Below, piece after piece: positions 17,970-26,833 of a stretch of DNA of 64,000 nucleotides. The stretch spans positions 2,852,001 to 2,916,000 of the forward strand of contig NZ_CP104203.1 in assembly GCF_025244725.1 (NCBI RefSeq). The letters are read 5' to 3'. Position numbers and translations under genes: made by a program. The notes beneath the pieces are model-generated. The model ran no database searches, was not told the origin of the DNA, and saw nothing but the letters and a program-made list of their open reading frames with translations. Each line of letters opens with the position of its first letter. Position 1 is the stretch's first letter. Origin of the DNA: Chryseobacterium oranimense (GTDB lineage Bacteria; Bacteroidota; Bacteroidia; Flavobacteriales; Weeksellaceae).

Positions 17970-18613
17970 ATTTGTGCTTTTATATTATTTGTCTTTTCAA
18001 ACTTTGTTAAAGCGACATAAAAAGCTCCATACATGATTATATTCACACAATACTGGATTATTTTTAGAATATTAAGGAAATCAGGATCGTTATCTTTAAA
18101 GAAAAACATAGGTATAGAACGGAAAATAAAAAATATACTCCAAAACAGTATTCCACAGGAAATCCAGAAATACGGATCATCAATGATTCTTTTTTCATCA
18201 AAGTTTTTAAGCTTCAGATAGAACCAAACCAATGCTGTGATTATAAAATAGAAACAAACCAATATACCAAGTTTGTTTTCATAGTTTTCACTATAAAACT
18301 TTGTAAATAAGCCTATGTACAAACATATGGCTATCACTACACCTAAAGAAATTCTTTTCAATTTTCTTGAAAAAATAACTGAATAAAAGCAATAAAAAAA
18401 TAGAATTAAGAAAATGCTGTAATAATTGAAGAGATAAGCAAAATTAAATTCTTTAATATAAATTTTATAATGTCCGTAAAGCTCTAAACAAAGAGAAATA
18501 AAAAGATATATTGTAAAATAGTTTTGGCTGGAAAGACTCTTCTTTCCAGCTAAAACTATAGATTTCACAGTATCTATGAATAATACTGCAATGTATAATA
18601 TCTGAATAAGCAT
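17966..18613 (-). CDS. multi-pass membrane protein, putative signal partner of the kinase (215 aa)
   Basis: Integral membrane protein of unknown family with about six or seven hydrophobic helices (roughly residues 5-22, 32-48, 58-78, 88-105, 113-133, 148-166, 180-200) and short loops. I chose the ATG at 18613, one base after the stop of the upstream gene; an in-frame ATG at 18658 would overlap that gene by 44 bases and add only 15 residues. Its stop is fused to the kinase start (ATGA), indicating coupled translation. Because the kinase has no sensor, this protein is the best candidate for the membrane-sensing subunit (inference). No channel or enzyme signature is seen. Confidence 0.7.
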   Translation of the reverse strand: MLIQILYIAVLFIDTVKSIVLAGKKSLSSQNYFTIYLFISLCLELYGHYKIYIKEFNFAYLFNYYSIFLILFFYCFYSVIFSRKLKRISLGVVIAICLYIGLFTKFYSENYENKLGILVCFYFIITALVWFYLKLKNFDEKRIIDDPYFWISCGILFWSIFFIFRSIPMFFFKDNDPDFLNILKIIQYCVNIIMYGAFYVALTKFEKTNNIKAQI

Positions 18614-18614
18614 T

Positions 18615-19466
18615 TTACGGATATAGTGAACCCATATCAAAATATCCTTCGCTTCCACTCATATCGTCAGGCATGTATCTTCCAAGGATTGTAAGCTTTC
18701 TTTCATGATCTCCATAGGCACTTTTATACTTAGCTGCATCAAATTTATAGTAAGAATATTTTTTAAAGTAATCTACAATTATATCATACTCTATAACTTC
18801 GCCAAAAGAAAACTCAACTTCTTTATAAAGTTTACTTGACCCATTTCTCTCAATTAATATGTTATTTATATCAGCCCATGAATAATAAATATGTTCTGTA
18901 GGCTTTACCGGAGTACTATATGTAATCATATTGTTAAATATATCTTTTGAAAGATATCTGTTTCTAAGCCTATCAAGGCTTTCATCTCCAATATAATCTT
19001 TACCTATTTCAAATCTATGGTTAAGGTTAAAAATTATATAATGTTCATTAATCGGATCATCATTATTATCAATCGGAGTAGCAATGAAATATAAAAATTC
19101 AGTGGCTGCTGTTGAAATATCTGTATTGCCGGTATAATCAATGTATTCCTTATCGGTTATAAAAACAAATTCAAACTTAATTCCTTTTCCTTGACTACTA
19201 TACTTATTGTATAATATTTCGAAAATGCTAATATCTACTAAATAGCTATCTAAGTATGGCCGGCTAGTTTTAGGTGCACTACCAAAACAATCTCTTAGAA
19301 TGCTATCTTTCGCCTTAAACATAAACATAACACCAATATCATGTTCCACATGTGCTTCAATCATTGGATTTGTTTCTACCTCTTTATTTCTCCATACTAA
19401 ACCTTTAAGTCTGTTTCCTACAGCTTGTGTGTGATACTCTGTTTTCTTAATTTCTAATGTTCCCAT
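18615..19466 (-). CDS. cytosolic protein of unknown function in the two-component operon (283 aa)
   Basis: Not recognised. Hydrophilic and acidic, no signal peptide and no TM segment. It has alternating strand-like stretches (GIKFEFVFITDKEY, EFLYFIATPID, EHYIIFNLNHRFEIG) and a Tyr-rich C-terminal part. It begins 5 bases after the response regulator stop and ends one base before the next start, so it is firmly inside the operon. Local codon use is noticeably AT-rich compared with the regulator and kinase, as is the membrane protein after it, which hints that this pair is a variable cassette inside the locus. It could be a ligand-binding component or an effector; neither is shown. Confidence 0.6.
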   Translation of the reverse strand: MGTLEIKKTEYHTQAVGNRLKGLVWRNKEVETNPMIEAHVEHDIGVMFMFKAKDSILRDCFGSAPKTSRPYLDSYLVDISIFEILYNKYSSQGKGIKFEFVFITDKEYIDYTGNTDISTAATEFLYFIATPIDNNDDPINEHYIIFNLNHRFEIGKDYIGDESLDRLRNRYLSKDIFNNMITYSTPVKPTEHIYYSWADINNILIERNGSSKLYKEVEFSFGEVIEYDIIVDYFKKYSYYKFDAAKYKSAYGDHERKLTILGRYMPDDMSGSEGYFDMGSLYP

Positions 19467-19471
19467 AATTC

Positions 19472-20104
19472 TTAGTTTTTAAAATGGTTAAATTTATTGA
19501 TTGCCTCTACTTTATTGCTGACATGCAGCTTTCGGTAGATGTTTCCTACGTGTTTTTTTACGGTATCAATGCTGATGAATTTTTTATCGGCAATTTCTTT
19601 GTAGAGCAGCCCTTGTGAGAGAAGTTCAAGAATTTCTTTTTCACGGTCGGTAAGTTCATCAAAACCTTTAATTTCGGGAAGCTTTTTTTCGAAGTGGCTC
19701 AAAACTTTTCGGGCGATGGAAAGGCTCATAGGCGCTCCGCCATTGTATACATCGCGAATGGAAGAAAGAATCTTGTCCATACTTTCCCCTTTGATGAGAT
19801 AGCCCATTGCCCCGGCTTTCAAAGAATTGAATATTTTTTCATCATCCTCAAAGCTGGTACACATGATGAACTGTGTTTCAGGCATTTCTTTCCTGAGCTT
19901 TTCAATGATTTCAATACCCAGCATATCCTGCAGCTGGATATCCATCATGACTACATCCGGAGAAATTTCAGAGAGATTCTTCAATGCATCGTTTCCATCA
20001 AAGAACTGGGCAACAACTTTCATGTCATCCTGATAATTGATAACTTTTTTCAACGCATTGTTGTAGTTCTTTTCGTCTTCTACTATGGCGATAGAAATGC
20101 TCAT
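19472..20104 (-). CDS. NarL/FixJ-type response regulator (210 aa)
   Basis: Receiver domain at residues 1-120 with the acidic pocket VEDE, phospho-acceptor Asp55 (VVMMDIQLQD), the CTSFED switch region and Lys in YLIKG. A LuxR-type helix-turn-helix follows at about 148-205 (LTDREKEILELLSQGLLYKEIA ... ISIDTVKKHVGNIYRKL). I chose the ATG at 20104; an upstream ATG at 20152 lies inside the operator palindrome and adds 16 residues that are not part of the fold. It is the first gene of the operon. Regulators of this class bind inverted repeats of about 18-20 bp, and such a palindrome sits in its own promoter and in that of the protease gene. Confidence 0.93.
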   Translation of the reverse strand: MSISIAIVEDEKNYNNALKKVINYQDDMKVVAQFFDGNDALKNLSEISPDVVMMDIQLQDMLGIEIIEKLRKEMPETQFIMCTSFEDDEKIFNSLKAGAMGYLIKGESMDKILSSIRDVYNGGAPMSLSIARKVLSHFEKKLPEIKGFDELTDREKEILELLSQGLLYKEIADKKFISIDTVKKHVGNIYRKLHVSNKVEAINKFNHFKN

Positions 20105-20121
20105 TGTTTTTTTGTTTAAGA

Positions 20122-20170
20122 CAAATTTCAGCAGAAAACAAGACGAAATCAATTACACTTTTGTGTAATT
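20122..20170 (-). promoter_or_regulatory. promoter with perfect 20-bp palindrome, ahead of the response regulator
   Basis: AATTACAC-TTTT-GTGTAATT at 20151-20170 is an inverted repeat with perfect 8-base arms. On the minus strand its end overlaps TTG (20150-20152), followed by 20 bases and GAAATTTG (20122-20129). The same arrangement occurs at 17076-17124. The palindrome's position at the upstream edge of the -33 element fits a class II-like activator, probably the regulator encoded just downstream. Confidence 0.75.
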
Positions 20171-20281
20171 TAGGGGCTTGAGTTCAGGGTTATTGGTTTG
20201 TTTTTTGTTTCTATTAATTTACTTAAATTTTTGTTACAATAAAACAACAATTAATATCCCATCCATTAAAAAATAAATATC

Positions 20282-20716
20282 ATGAGAAAAAGCCTTTTAG
20301 TCGCAATTTCAGCTGTGGCGTTACTGTTAACAAGCTGCAAAAAAAGTGAAAGTGGAAACAAAAACATTATTAAAACTGACAGTTCAGAAACTGTAATCAC
20401 AGATAATAATGGAAAAATTGATTCTGTAACCCAAAGTTCTTCAACTACTGAAGTGAATAGCCAGAAGACAGAAAAAACAGATTTTGTTTACAAAGCTACA
20501 GACGGGTCATTAGTAAAAGTAGTATTCAAAAATGATCCTAAGGAAAGTAACGTTGCCATCACGAGCAATAAAAAAACGTTTACATTACCTAAAACGGAAA
20601 CAAAAGATGGCGAAATTATTTATAAAAAAGACGATATGACTGCAAGGGTAAAAGGAGACAGCCTTCATCTGGAACAAGGGAATAATGTGATTGAATTGAA
20701 AAGAACGAAGATTTAA
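20282..20716 (+). CDS. small lipoprotein of unknown function (144 aa)
   Basis: Signal peptide with lipobox LLTSC at about residue 20, so it is lipid-anchored. The mature part is Lys/Ser/Thr-rich with a linker (~25-65) and a short beta-rich domain (FVYKATDGSLVKVVF, VAITSNKKTFTLPK, ARVKGDSLHLEQG) that resembles MliC-type lysozyme-inhibitor or other small envelope domains only in general shape; I make no family call. It is transcribed divergently from the response regulator, and the 177-base gap contains the operator palindrome, so shared control is possible. A strong terminator follows. Confidence 0.7.
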   Translation: MRKSLLVAISAVALLLTSCKKSESGNKNIIKTDSSETVITDNNGKIDSVTQSSSTTEVNSQKTEKTDFVYKATDGSLVKVVFKNDPKESNVAITSNKKTFTLPKTETKDGEIIYKKDDMTARVKGDSLHLEQGNNVIELKRTKI

Positions 20717-20769
20717 ACCTGGTTTCCGGTTTCAGGATCCGAGTTTTAATTCGGAGTTGAAAATAATAA

Positions 20770-20798
20770 AAAAGCCATCCAAAATTTGGATGGCTTTT
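20770..20798. terminator. bidirectional terminator between the lipoprotein gene and the ribosomal operon
   Basis: AAAAGCCATCCAAA and TTTGGATGGCTTTT form a perfect 14-bp inverted repeat around one base, with T runs on both strands. It ends the lipoprotein transcript and the long minus-strand ribosomal operon. Confidence 0.93.
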
Positions 20799-20818
20799 CA
20801 TTTATATCTGAATGAATA

Positions 20819-21346
20819 TTATTCTTCAGTTTTCTCTTCAGCAGAGTCAGTTGCTGCAGCCTTAGGCTCTTCAACTTTCTCTTCTGCTTTTGGAGCTTCA
20901 GCTACTACTGCTTCAGCTTTTTTAGCAGTTGTAGATCTTCTGCTTCTTCTTGTAGCTTTTTTCTCCTCTGCATTCGGGTTGTAAAGCTCGTTGAAATCTA
21001 CCAACTCGATAAGAGCAGTATCAGCCGCATCACCTGGTCTGAAACCAGTTTTGATGATTCTTGTATAACCACCGTTTCTTTCAGCGATTTTCGGAGCTAC
21101 AGTTCTGAATAATTCAGCAACCGCAAATTTATTTTGAAGGTAAGAGAATACTATTCTTCTGTTGTGTGTAGTATCTTCTTTTGCTTTTGTTAATAGAGGC
21201 TCAACATATACTCTTAAAGCTTTAGCTTTAGCTACAGTAGTGTTGATTCTTTTATGCTCAATTAGAGAACAAGCCATATTAGAAAGTAAAGCACTTCTGT
21301 GAGAAGCCGTTCTTCCTAAGTGATTGAATTTTTTACCGTGTCTCAT
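20819..21346 (-). CDS. rplQ: 50S ribosomal protein L17 with acidic/Ala-rich tail (175 aa)
   Basis: Large-subunit protein near the exit tunnel. The conserved core is residues 1-125 ([31 protein letters not shown]). Beyond it is a low-complexity tail of about 50 residues: a basic patch ([15 protein letters not shown]), then Glu/Ala-rich sequence. Such tails are usual in Flavobacteriia. It is the last gene of the operon, 6 bases after rpoA. Confidence 0.97.
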   Translation of the reverse strand: MRHGKKFNHLGRTASHRSALLSNMACSLIEHKRINTTVAKAKALRVYVEPLLTKAKEDTTHNRRIVFSYLQNKFAVAELFRTVAPKIAERNGGYTRIIKTGFRPGDAADTALIELVDFNELYNPNAEEKKATRRSRRSTTAKKAEAVVAEAPKAEEKVEEPKAAATDSAEEKTEE

Positions 21347-21352
21347 TATTAA

Positions 21353-22348
21353 TTATTTATCAGCGTCTAACTTATATTTTGCAACGTCGAAACCGAAGTT
21401 AAGACCTTTTGAATGCACTAATTCTTCTAGTTCTGTCAAAGATTTTTTACCAAAATTTCTGAATTTCATCAAATCAGACTTACTGTAAGAAACCAATTCT
21501 CCAAGAGTTTCTACTTCAGCCGCTTTCAGACAGTTAAGGGCTCTTACGGAAAGATCCATATCTGCTAATTTAGACTTAAGTAATTGTCTTGTATGAAGAG
21601 TTTCCTCGTCATATTGGATAGATGCTTTTACAGCTTCAGTTTCAAGAGTGATTCTCTCATCGGAGAACAACATGAAGTGATAAATTAATATCTTAGAAGC
21701 TTCAGTTAAAGCATTTTGAGGACTGATGGAACCATCAGTTTCTATATCTAATACAAGTTTTTCGTAGTCTGTTTTTTGCTCTACACGATAATTTTCAATG
21801 CTGTATTGTACTTTCTTGATTGGCGTGAAAATAGAGTCAATAGCAATAGTACCTACAGGTGCATTGTTTGACTTATTCTGTTCTGAAGGAACATATCCTC
21901 TACCTTTTTCAATATTGAAAGTAATTTCGAAAGTTACATCACTGTTCAGGTTGCAGATCAAAAGATCAGGGTTAAGAACCTCAAATCCGTTGATAGACTT
22001 TCCTAAATCACCAGCAGTAATAACCGTCTGACCCGAAACTTTAGCAACTACCTGCTCGTTAGCCTGTCCTTCTGCTGAAGCTTTTAATCTTACCTGCTTA
22101 AGGTTAAGAATAATTTCGGTAACATCTTCGATTACTCCTGGAATGGTTGAAAATTCGTGCTCTACACCTTCTATTTTGATAGATGAAATAGCATATCCTT
22201 CCAGAGAAGAAAGCAACACTCTTCTCAAAGCATTACCGATTGTAAGCCCGAAACCTGGTTCTAGAGGTCTGAATTCGAATTGACCTTTAAATTCATCAGA
22301 GTTAAGTAAAATTACTTTATCGGGTTTTATGAATTGTAAAATTGCCAT
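21353..22348 (-). CDS. rpoA: RNA polymerase alpha subunit (331 aa)
   Basis: Assembly scaffold of RNA polymerase. The N-terminal domain ([30 protein letters not shown]) carries the dimerisation motif; the C-terminal domain ([31 protein letters not shown] ... [14 protein letters not shown]) is the DNA/activator-binding helix-hairpin-helix region. It is full-length. Its position between rpsD and rplQ is the standard alpha operon order. Confidence 0.99.
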   Translation of the reverse strand: MAILQFIKPDKVILLNSDEFKGQFEFRPLEPGFGLTIGNALRRVLLSSLEGYAISSIKIEGVEHEFSTIPGVIEDVTEIILNLKQVRLKASAEGQANEQVVAKVSGQTVITAGDLGKSINGFEVLNPDLLICNLNSDVTFEITFNIEKGRGYVPSEQNKSNNAPVGTIAIDSIFTPIKKVQYSIENYRVEQKTDYEKLVLDIETDGSISPQNALTEASKILIYHFMLFSDERITLETEAVKASIQYDEETLHTRQLLKSKLADMDLSVRALNCLKAAEVETLGELVSYSKSDLMKFRNFGKKSLTELEELVHSKGLNFGFDVAKYKLDADK

Positions 22349-22381
22349 ATTATTGGGTTGAGCAAAAATTTGATTAAAAAA

Positions 22382-22990
22382 TTATTTAGAGTAAAGTTCG
22401 ACGATAAGCTGTTCCTTGATGTCCTCCGGAATCTGGATTCTTTCAGGAGCAGAAACGAAAGTACCTTCTTTCTTCTCATCGTTGAATTGTAACCACTCAT
22501 AATTAGCTTTAGAAGCTAATGAATTAGTAACAACCTCAAGAGATTTAGATTTCTCTCTTACAGCGATCACATCACCTGCTTTTACTAAATAAGAAGGAAT
22601 GTTAAGGATCTCCCCATTCACAGTAATGTGTCTGTGAGAAGTTAACTGTCTAGCAGCAGATCTTGTTTTAGCAAAACCTAATCTGTATACTACGTTATCC
22701 AATCTTGATTCACAAAGCTGTAATAGAACTTCACCTGTTACACCTTTACTTCTGTGTGCTTTTTCAAATAAGTTAGCAAACTGTCTTTCTAAAATACCGT
22801 AAGTATATTTAGCTTTTTGTTTTTCAGCTAGCTGAATTGCATATTCTGATTTTTTAGCACCTCTTCTTTTGTTAGGACCGTGTTGTCCTGGCGGTTGGTT
22901 TTTTCTTTTCTCGAAGTTTTTGTCATCTCCGTAGATTGCAGCACCAAACTTTCTAGCAATCTTAGTTTTAGGTCCAATATATCTTGCCAT
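22382..22990 (-). CDS. rpsD: 30S ribosomal protein S4 (202 aa)
   Basis: Primary 16S-binding protein and, in many bacteria, the alpha-operon repressor. The S4 RNA-binding domain is at about 95-155 ([34 protein letters not shown]). The N-terminal region has no zinc-binding cysteines, so this is the zinc-independent form. Confidence 0.98.
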   Translation of the reverse strand: MARYIGPKTKIARKFGAAIYGDDKNFEKRKNQPPGQHGPNKRRGAKKSEYAIQLAEKQKAKYTYGILERQFANLFEKAHRSKGVTGEVLLQLCESRLDNVVYRLGFAKTRSAARQLTSHRHITVNGEILNIPSYLVKAGDVIAVREKSKSLEVVTNSLASKANYEWLQFNDEKKEGTFVSAPERIQIPEDIKEQLIVELYSK

Positions 22991-23009
22991 AATGGGTAAA
23001 TTCTAAAAA

Positions 23010-23399
23010 TTAAACTCTTCTTCTTTTTGGTGGTCTACAACCGTTGTGTGGCATAGGAGTCACATCAACGATTTCGCTAACTTCAATTCCTGAATTGTGA
23101 ATAGTTCTGATAGCAGATTCTCTACCTGCCCCAGGACCTTTCACATACACCTTTACTCTTCTTAATCCAGCTTCGTGAGCTACAGCAGAGCAATTTTCAG
23201 CTGCCATTTGAGCAGCAAATGGAGTATTCTTTTTAGAACCTCTGAAACCCATTTTACCGGCAGACGCCCAAGAGATAACTTCTCCGTTTTTATTTGTTAA
23301 AGAAATGATGATGTTATTGAAAGAAGCCTGAATATGCGCTTCACCAATAGCTTCAACTTTTACTTTTCTTTTTTTAACTACTTTAGTTTGTTTTGCCAT
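23010..23399 (-). CDS. rpsK: 30S ribosomal protein S11 (129 aa)
   Basis: Platform protein of the small subunit. Typical motifs are [33 protein letters not shown] and the C-terminal [16 protein letters not shown]. Lies 12 bases after rpsM in the standard order. Confidence 0.98.
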   Translation of the reverse strand: MAKQTKVVKKRKVKVEAIGEAHIQASFNNIIISLTNKNGEVISWASAGKMGFRGSKKNTPFAAQMAAENCSAVAHEAGLRRVKVYVKGPGAGRESAIRTIHNSGIEVSEIVDVTPMPHNGCRPPKRRRV

Positions 23400-23411
23400 A
23401 ATTCCTAACGA

Positions 23412-23789
23412 TTATTTACTTGCCTTTTTCTTGTTAGCAACAGTTTTTCTCTTTCCTTTACGGGTTCTAGAGTTGTTTTTCGTTCTCTGGCCTCTTAAAG
23501 GTAGTCCTAGTCTGTGACGTATTCCTCGTTGGCATCCTATGTCCATCAATCTCTTGATGTTCAATTGCACTTCAGATCTTAATTCTCCTTCTACTTTTAC
23601 GTTTTCAGAGATATATGTTCTGATTGCAGCCAATTCATCGTCATTCCATTCGTTGACTTTCTTGTCTTCGCTGATACCGGCAGCTTTAAGGATTTCGGAA
23701 GAAGTACTTCTTCCAACTCCGTAGATGTAAGTTAAACCGATAACACCTCTTTTGTTTTTTGGTAAATCAATACCTGCAATTCTCGCCAT
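23412..23789 (-). CDS. rpsM: 30S ribosomal protein S13 (125 aa)
   Basis: Head protein contacting the P-site tRNA and the subunit bridge. The N terminus [26 protein letters not shown] and the C-terminal basic [25 protein letters not shown] are both canonical. Confidence 0.98.
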   Translation of the reverse strand: MARIAGIDLPKNKRGVIGLTYIYGVGRSTSSEILKAAGISEDKKVNEWNDDELAAIRTYISENVKVEGELRSEVQLNIKRLMDIGCQRGIRHRLGLPLRGQRTKNNSRTRKGKRKTVANKKKASK

Positions 23790-23798
23790 AATTTAATG

Positions 23799-23915
23799 TT
23801 AGCCTTGTCTTTGTTTAAATTTTGGGTTCTTCTTGTTGATTACGAACAGTACACCTTTTCTGCGTACGATCTTGCAATCAGCACTTCTTTTTTTAATTGA
23901 TGCTCTAACTTTCAT
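23799..23915 (-). CDS. rpmJ: 50S ribosomal protein L36 (38 aa)
   Basis: Very short gene reading [19 protein letters not shown] and ending [12 protein letters not shown], the classic L36 form and exact family length. Of the four zinc ligands (three Cys, one His) only one Cys remains, so this is the zinc-independent type, matching the cysteine-poor S4 and S14 in the same operon. It lies between infA and rpsM as usual. Confidence 0.96.
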   Translation of the reverse strand: MKVRASIKKRSADCKIVRRKGVLFVINKKNPKFKQRQG

Positions 23916-24025
23916 TTGAAATATTTATTTTTTTTACTGACCAATGGAATCTTGCGATTTCATTCTGATAGTATTTATTTTCAACAAGAGCCAAACGGAA
24001 CATACATTCCATTTGGCGTTTGTTT

Positions 24026-24241
24026 TTAATATCTAAATGTGATTCTCCCTTTGGTTAAATCATAGGGAGACATTTCTAGTTTTACCTTGTCTCCAGGTAA
24101 AAGTTTAATATAATGCATTCTCATTTTACCTGAAATATGAGCAATAAGTATATGCCCATTCTCCAGTTCTACACGGAACTGGGCGTTCGAAAGTGCTTCC
24201 GTTATAACGCCGTCTTGTTCAATATGTTTTTGTTTTGCCAT
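24026..24241 (-). CDS. infA: translation initiation factor IF-1 (71 aa)
   Basis: S1-like OB-fold protein that binds the ribosomal A site. [45 protein letters not shown] and the end RITFRY match the family at full length. Begins 4 bases after the secY stop. Confidence 0.98.
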   Translation of the reverse strand: MAKQKHIEQDGVITEALSNAQFRVELENGHILIAHISGKMRMHYIKLLPGDKVKLEMSPYDLTKGRITFRY

Positions 24242-24244
24242 AAA

Positions 24245-25624
24245 TTAATATCCAGTCGTTCTTGACAATTTAGACTGCATTAAGCCATCATAATGATGGT
24301 TCAGCAGATATGTATTAATCTGTTGAACGGTATCTAAAATTACGCCCACCATAATCAATAGTGAAGTTCCCCCGAAAAATAGGGCGAACGCATCTGTCTG
24401 AACAAAGCTTCCATGCACTATTGCTGGAAGGACTGCAAAGATAGACAAAAATATTGCACCTGGCAAGGTAATTTTTGATAAAATATCATCTAAATAATCA
24501 GCTGTTTCTTTACCGGGTCTTACTTTCGGTACTAAACCTCCATTTCTCTTCAAATCATCAGCCATTTGGTTTACCGGAATTGTAATTGCAGTATAGAAAA
24601 ATGAGAAGATAATAATTAATAGCGCGAACAATACGTTGTACTGCCAGCTAAAAACATTCTTGAAACCTGCAAGAAAAGTATTGGACTCATCGAATTTGGT
24701 CAATAATCCTGGTACGAACATCAATGCCTGGGCAAAGATAATCGGCATTACACCAGCAGCATTTACTTTCAATGGAATCCATTGTCTTGCTCCCTGCATA
24801 AGATTTCTGTTTACACCTCCTCTTGCTTGAGCTCTGCTTACATACTGAATAGGGATTTTTCTTACAGCTACAGATAATACTACAGCTAAAAGAACTACCA
24901 GCATCCAGAATATTACTTCAATAAGGATCATGATAGATCCCATTCCTCCTTTTCCGTTCTGCACTGCCATTTCCTGTACGAATGCTTCAGGTAATCTTGA
25001 AAGGATCCCCACCATAATAAGGATAGAGATACCGTTTCCGATACCTTTGTCGGTGATTTTCTCACCCAACCACATTGCGAATACTGAACCGGCAACCAGG
25101 ATAACAATACTTGGAAGCCAGAACATGATGGAATTCGGCTCTACATAATATGCAGATGAGAACTGAGCATATGGTAAGAATAATTGAGTAATAGAAGTTA
25201 AATAAGAAGGTGCCTGTACTAAACAAACTCCGATAGTTAACCATCTTGTAATTTGATTCAATGTATTTCTACCTGACTCTCCATCCTTCTGAAGTTTCTG
25301 AAGATAAGGAATAGCCATCCCCATCAACTGAACAATAATAGAAGCAGAAATATAAGGCATGATTCCCAACGCCATTACGGAAGCGTGGCTGAAAGCTCCC
25401 CCCGTAAACGACGAAAGCAAGCCAAGGAGACCTGCTCCTTGCTTGTTACCGCCTTGATTTTTATAATGCTCTAAGAGATCTCCCACTTCTGCAAGGTTAA
25501 TTGCAGGAAGCGAGATATAAGATGCGAATCTATACACAAGGATAATACCTAACGTAAAGAGAATTTTATCTCTTAATTCCTTTAGGCTCCAAATATTTTT
25601 AAGGGTTTGTATAAATTCTTTCAT
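24245..25624 (-). CDS. secY: protein translocase subunit SecY (459 aa)
   Basis: Channel-forming subunit of the Sec translocon in the inner membrane, with the expected ten TM helices. Recognisable parts include LFTLGIILVYRFASYISLP, the plug-region segment after the first helix (GLLGLLSSFTGGAFSHASVMALGIMPYISASIIVQL) and the cytosolic loops RAQARGGVNRNLMQGARQWIPLKVN and the C-terminal QSKLSRTTGY. Located between rplO and infA, the normal spc operon order. Confidence 0.98.
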   Translation of the reverse strand: MKEFIQTLKNIWSLKELRDKILFTLGIILVYRFASYISLPAINLAEVGDLLEHYKNQGGNKQGAGLLGLLSSFTGGAFSHASVMALGIMPYISASIIVQLMGMAIPYLQKLQKDGESGRNTLNQITRWLTIGVCLVQAPSYLTSITQLFLPYAQFSSAYYVEPNSIMFWLPSIVILVAGSVFAMWLGEKITDKGIGNGISILIMVGILSRLPEAFVQEMAVQNGKGGMGSIMILIEVIFWMLVVLLAVVLSVAVRKIPIQYVSRAQARGGVNRNLMQGARQWIPLKVNAAGVMPIIFAQALMFVPGLLTKFDESNTFLAGFKNVFSWQYNVLFALLIIIFSFFYTAITIPVNQMADDLKRNGGLVPKVRPGKETADYLDDILSKITLPGAIFLSIFAVLPAIVHGSFVQTDAFALFFGGTSLLIMVGVILDTVQQINTYLLNHHYDGLMQSKLSRTTGY

Positions 25625-25633
25625 TAGTAAGTA

Positions 25634-26083
25634 TTATAAGGTAATTGCTTTTCCACCTGCTTTAGCAATAAGCTCTTCAGCAGATTTAGTGAACTTGTCA
25701 GCAGAGATTGAAACCGCAGATTTCAATTCTCCTCTACCCATAATTTTCACTAATTCGTTTTTAGAAACTAAACCGTTTTCTACTAAAACTTCTTTCGTGA
25801 TATCTCCGGTGATGGATTTGTTCTCGATTAATGTTTGAATAGTATCAAGGTTTACTCCTCTAAACTCTTTTCTGTTTACGTTTTTGAAACCGAATTTAGG
25901 TAATCTCCTTTGTAAAGGCATTTGTCCACCTTCGAAACCGATTTTCTGAGAATAACCAGCTCTAGCTTTCTGACCTTTATGTCCTTTCGTAGCAGTACCT
26001 CCTTTTCCTGTACCCTGACCTCTACCAATTCTTTTTGAATTGAAAGTAGATCCTGCAGCAGGTTTTATGTTATTTAAATTCAT
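25634..26083 (-). CDS. rplO: 50S ribosomal protein L15 (149 aa)
   Basis: Late-assembly large-subunit protein. GRGQGTGKGGTATKGHKGQKARAG (Gly/Lys-rich N-terminal extension) and the C-terminal globular domain are standard. Follows rpmD and precedes secY. Confidence 0.98.
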   Translation of the reverse strand: MNLNNIKPAAGSTFNSKRIGRGQGTGKGGTATKGHKGQKARAGYSQKIGFEGGQMPLQRRLPKFGFKNVNRKEFRGVNLDTIQTLIENKSITGDITKEVLVENGLVSKNELVKIMGRGELKSAVSISADKFTKSAEELIAKAGGKAITL

Positions 26084-26104
26084 TTTAATTTCTTTTGTTA
26101 AAAA

Positions 26105-26281
26105 TTATTTTTGAACTTCAAGTAAATGACTAACTGCAGCTATCATTCCTAAGATAGAAGGAGTAGCTTCGTGTTCTACAACTTGGTGAAGTTTCTTAAA
26201 TCCTAATGCTTCAAGCGTTCTCTTTTGGGTTTTTGTTCTTCCAATAGCGCTTCTTACTTGTTTTACTTTAATTGTTGCCAT
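26105..26281 (-). CDS. rpmD: 50S ribosomal protein L30 (58 aa)
   Basis: Short gene with MATIKVKQVRSAIGRTKTQK, then ALGFKKLHQVVEHEATPSI, the full-length L30 pattern. It lies 10 bases after rpsE and 21 bases before rplO. Confidence 0.96.
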   Translation of the reverse strand: MATIKVKQVRSAIGRTKTQKRTLEALGFKKLHQVVEHEATPSILGMIAAVSHLLEVQK

Positions 26282-26291
26282 TGTTCTAATA

Positions 26292-26813
26292 TTAACCGTT
26301 AAACACTTTAGTTAGAGAAACTCCTCTCATTCTAGCGATCTCTTCAGGTCTTCTGATATCCAATAACGCTTTAAAAGTAGCTTTCACTACGTTGTGAGGG
26401 TTAGAAGATCCTTTAGATTTTGAAAGGATATCGTGAATACCAGCAGACTCAAGCACTGCTCTTACCGCACCACCGGCGATAAGTCCTGTACCGTGAGAAG
26501 CAGGTCTTAAGAAGATATCTGCACCACCGTATCTGGCAGTAGTCTGGTGAGGAATTGTGTGGTTCATTACAGGAACTTTCACAAGGTTTTTCTTAGCATC
26601 TTCAACAGCTTTAGCAATTGCAGAAGCTACTTCTTTAGATTTTCCAAGACCGTGACCGATTACTCCGTCTTCGTTACCTACTACTACGATAGCAGAAAAT
26701 CCGAAAGCTCTACCTCCTTTGGTTACTTTTGTTACTCTGTTAACAGCTACGAGACGATCTTTTAATTCTAATCCTCCCGGTTTTACTCTTTCTATATTAT
26801 CTAGTCCTAACAT
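26292..26813 (-). CDS. rpsE: 30S ribosomal protein S5 (173 aa)
   Basis: Decoding-accuracy protein. The N-terminal double-stranded-RNA-binding domain ([31 protein letters not shown]) and the C-terminal domain ([38 protein letters not shown]) are intact. Standard spc order. Confidence 0.98.
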   Translation of the reverse strand: MLGLDNIERVKPGGLELKDRLVAVNRVTKVTKGGRAFGFSAIVVVGNEDGVIGHGLGKSKEVASAIAKAVEDAKKNLVKVPVMNHTIPHQTTARYGGADIFLRPASHGTGLIAGGAVRAVLESAGIHDILSKSKGSSNPHNVVKATFKALLDIRRPEEIARMRGVSLTKVFNG

Positions 26814-26833
26814 ATTTTCCGAAATTTTTATGA

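Noticed and set aside
18614-18658. Upstream ATG for the multi-TM protein (18658)
   Set aside because: Would overlap the preceding gene by 44 bases and add a hydrophilic 15-residue stretch; the ATG at 18613 follows the preceding stop by one base.
20105-20152. Longer start for the response regulator at 20152
   Set aside because: That ATG lies in the operator and upstream of the -7 box; the receiver fold begins at the ATG at 20104.
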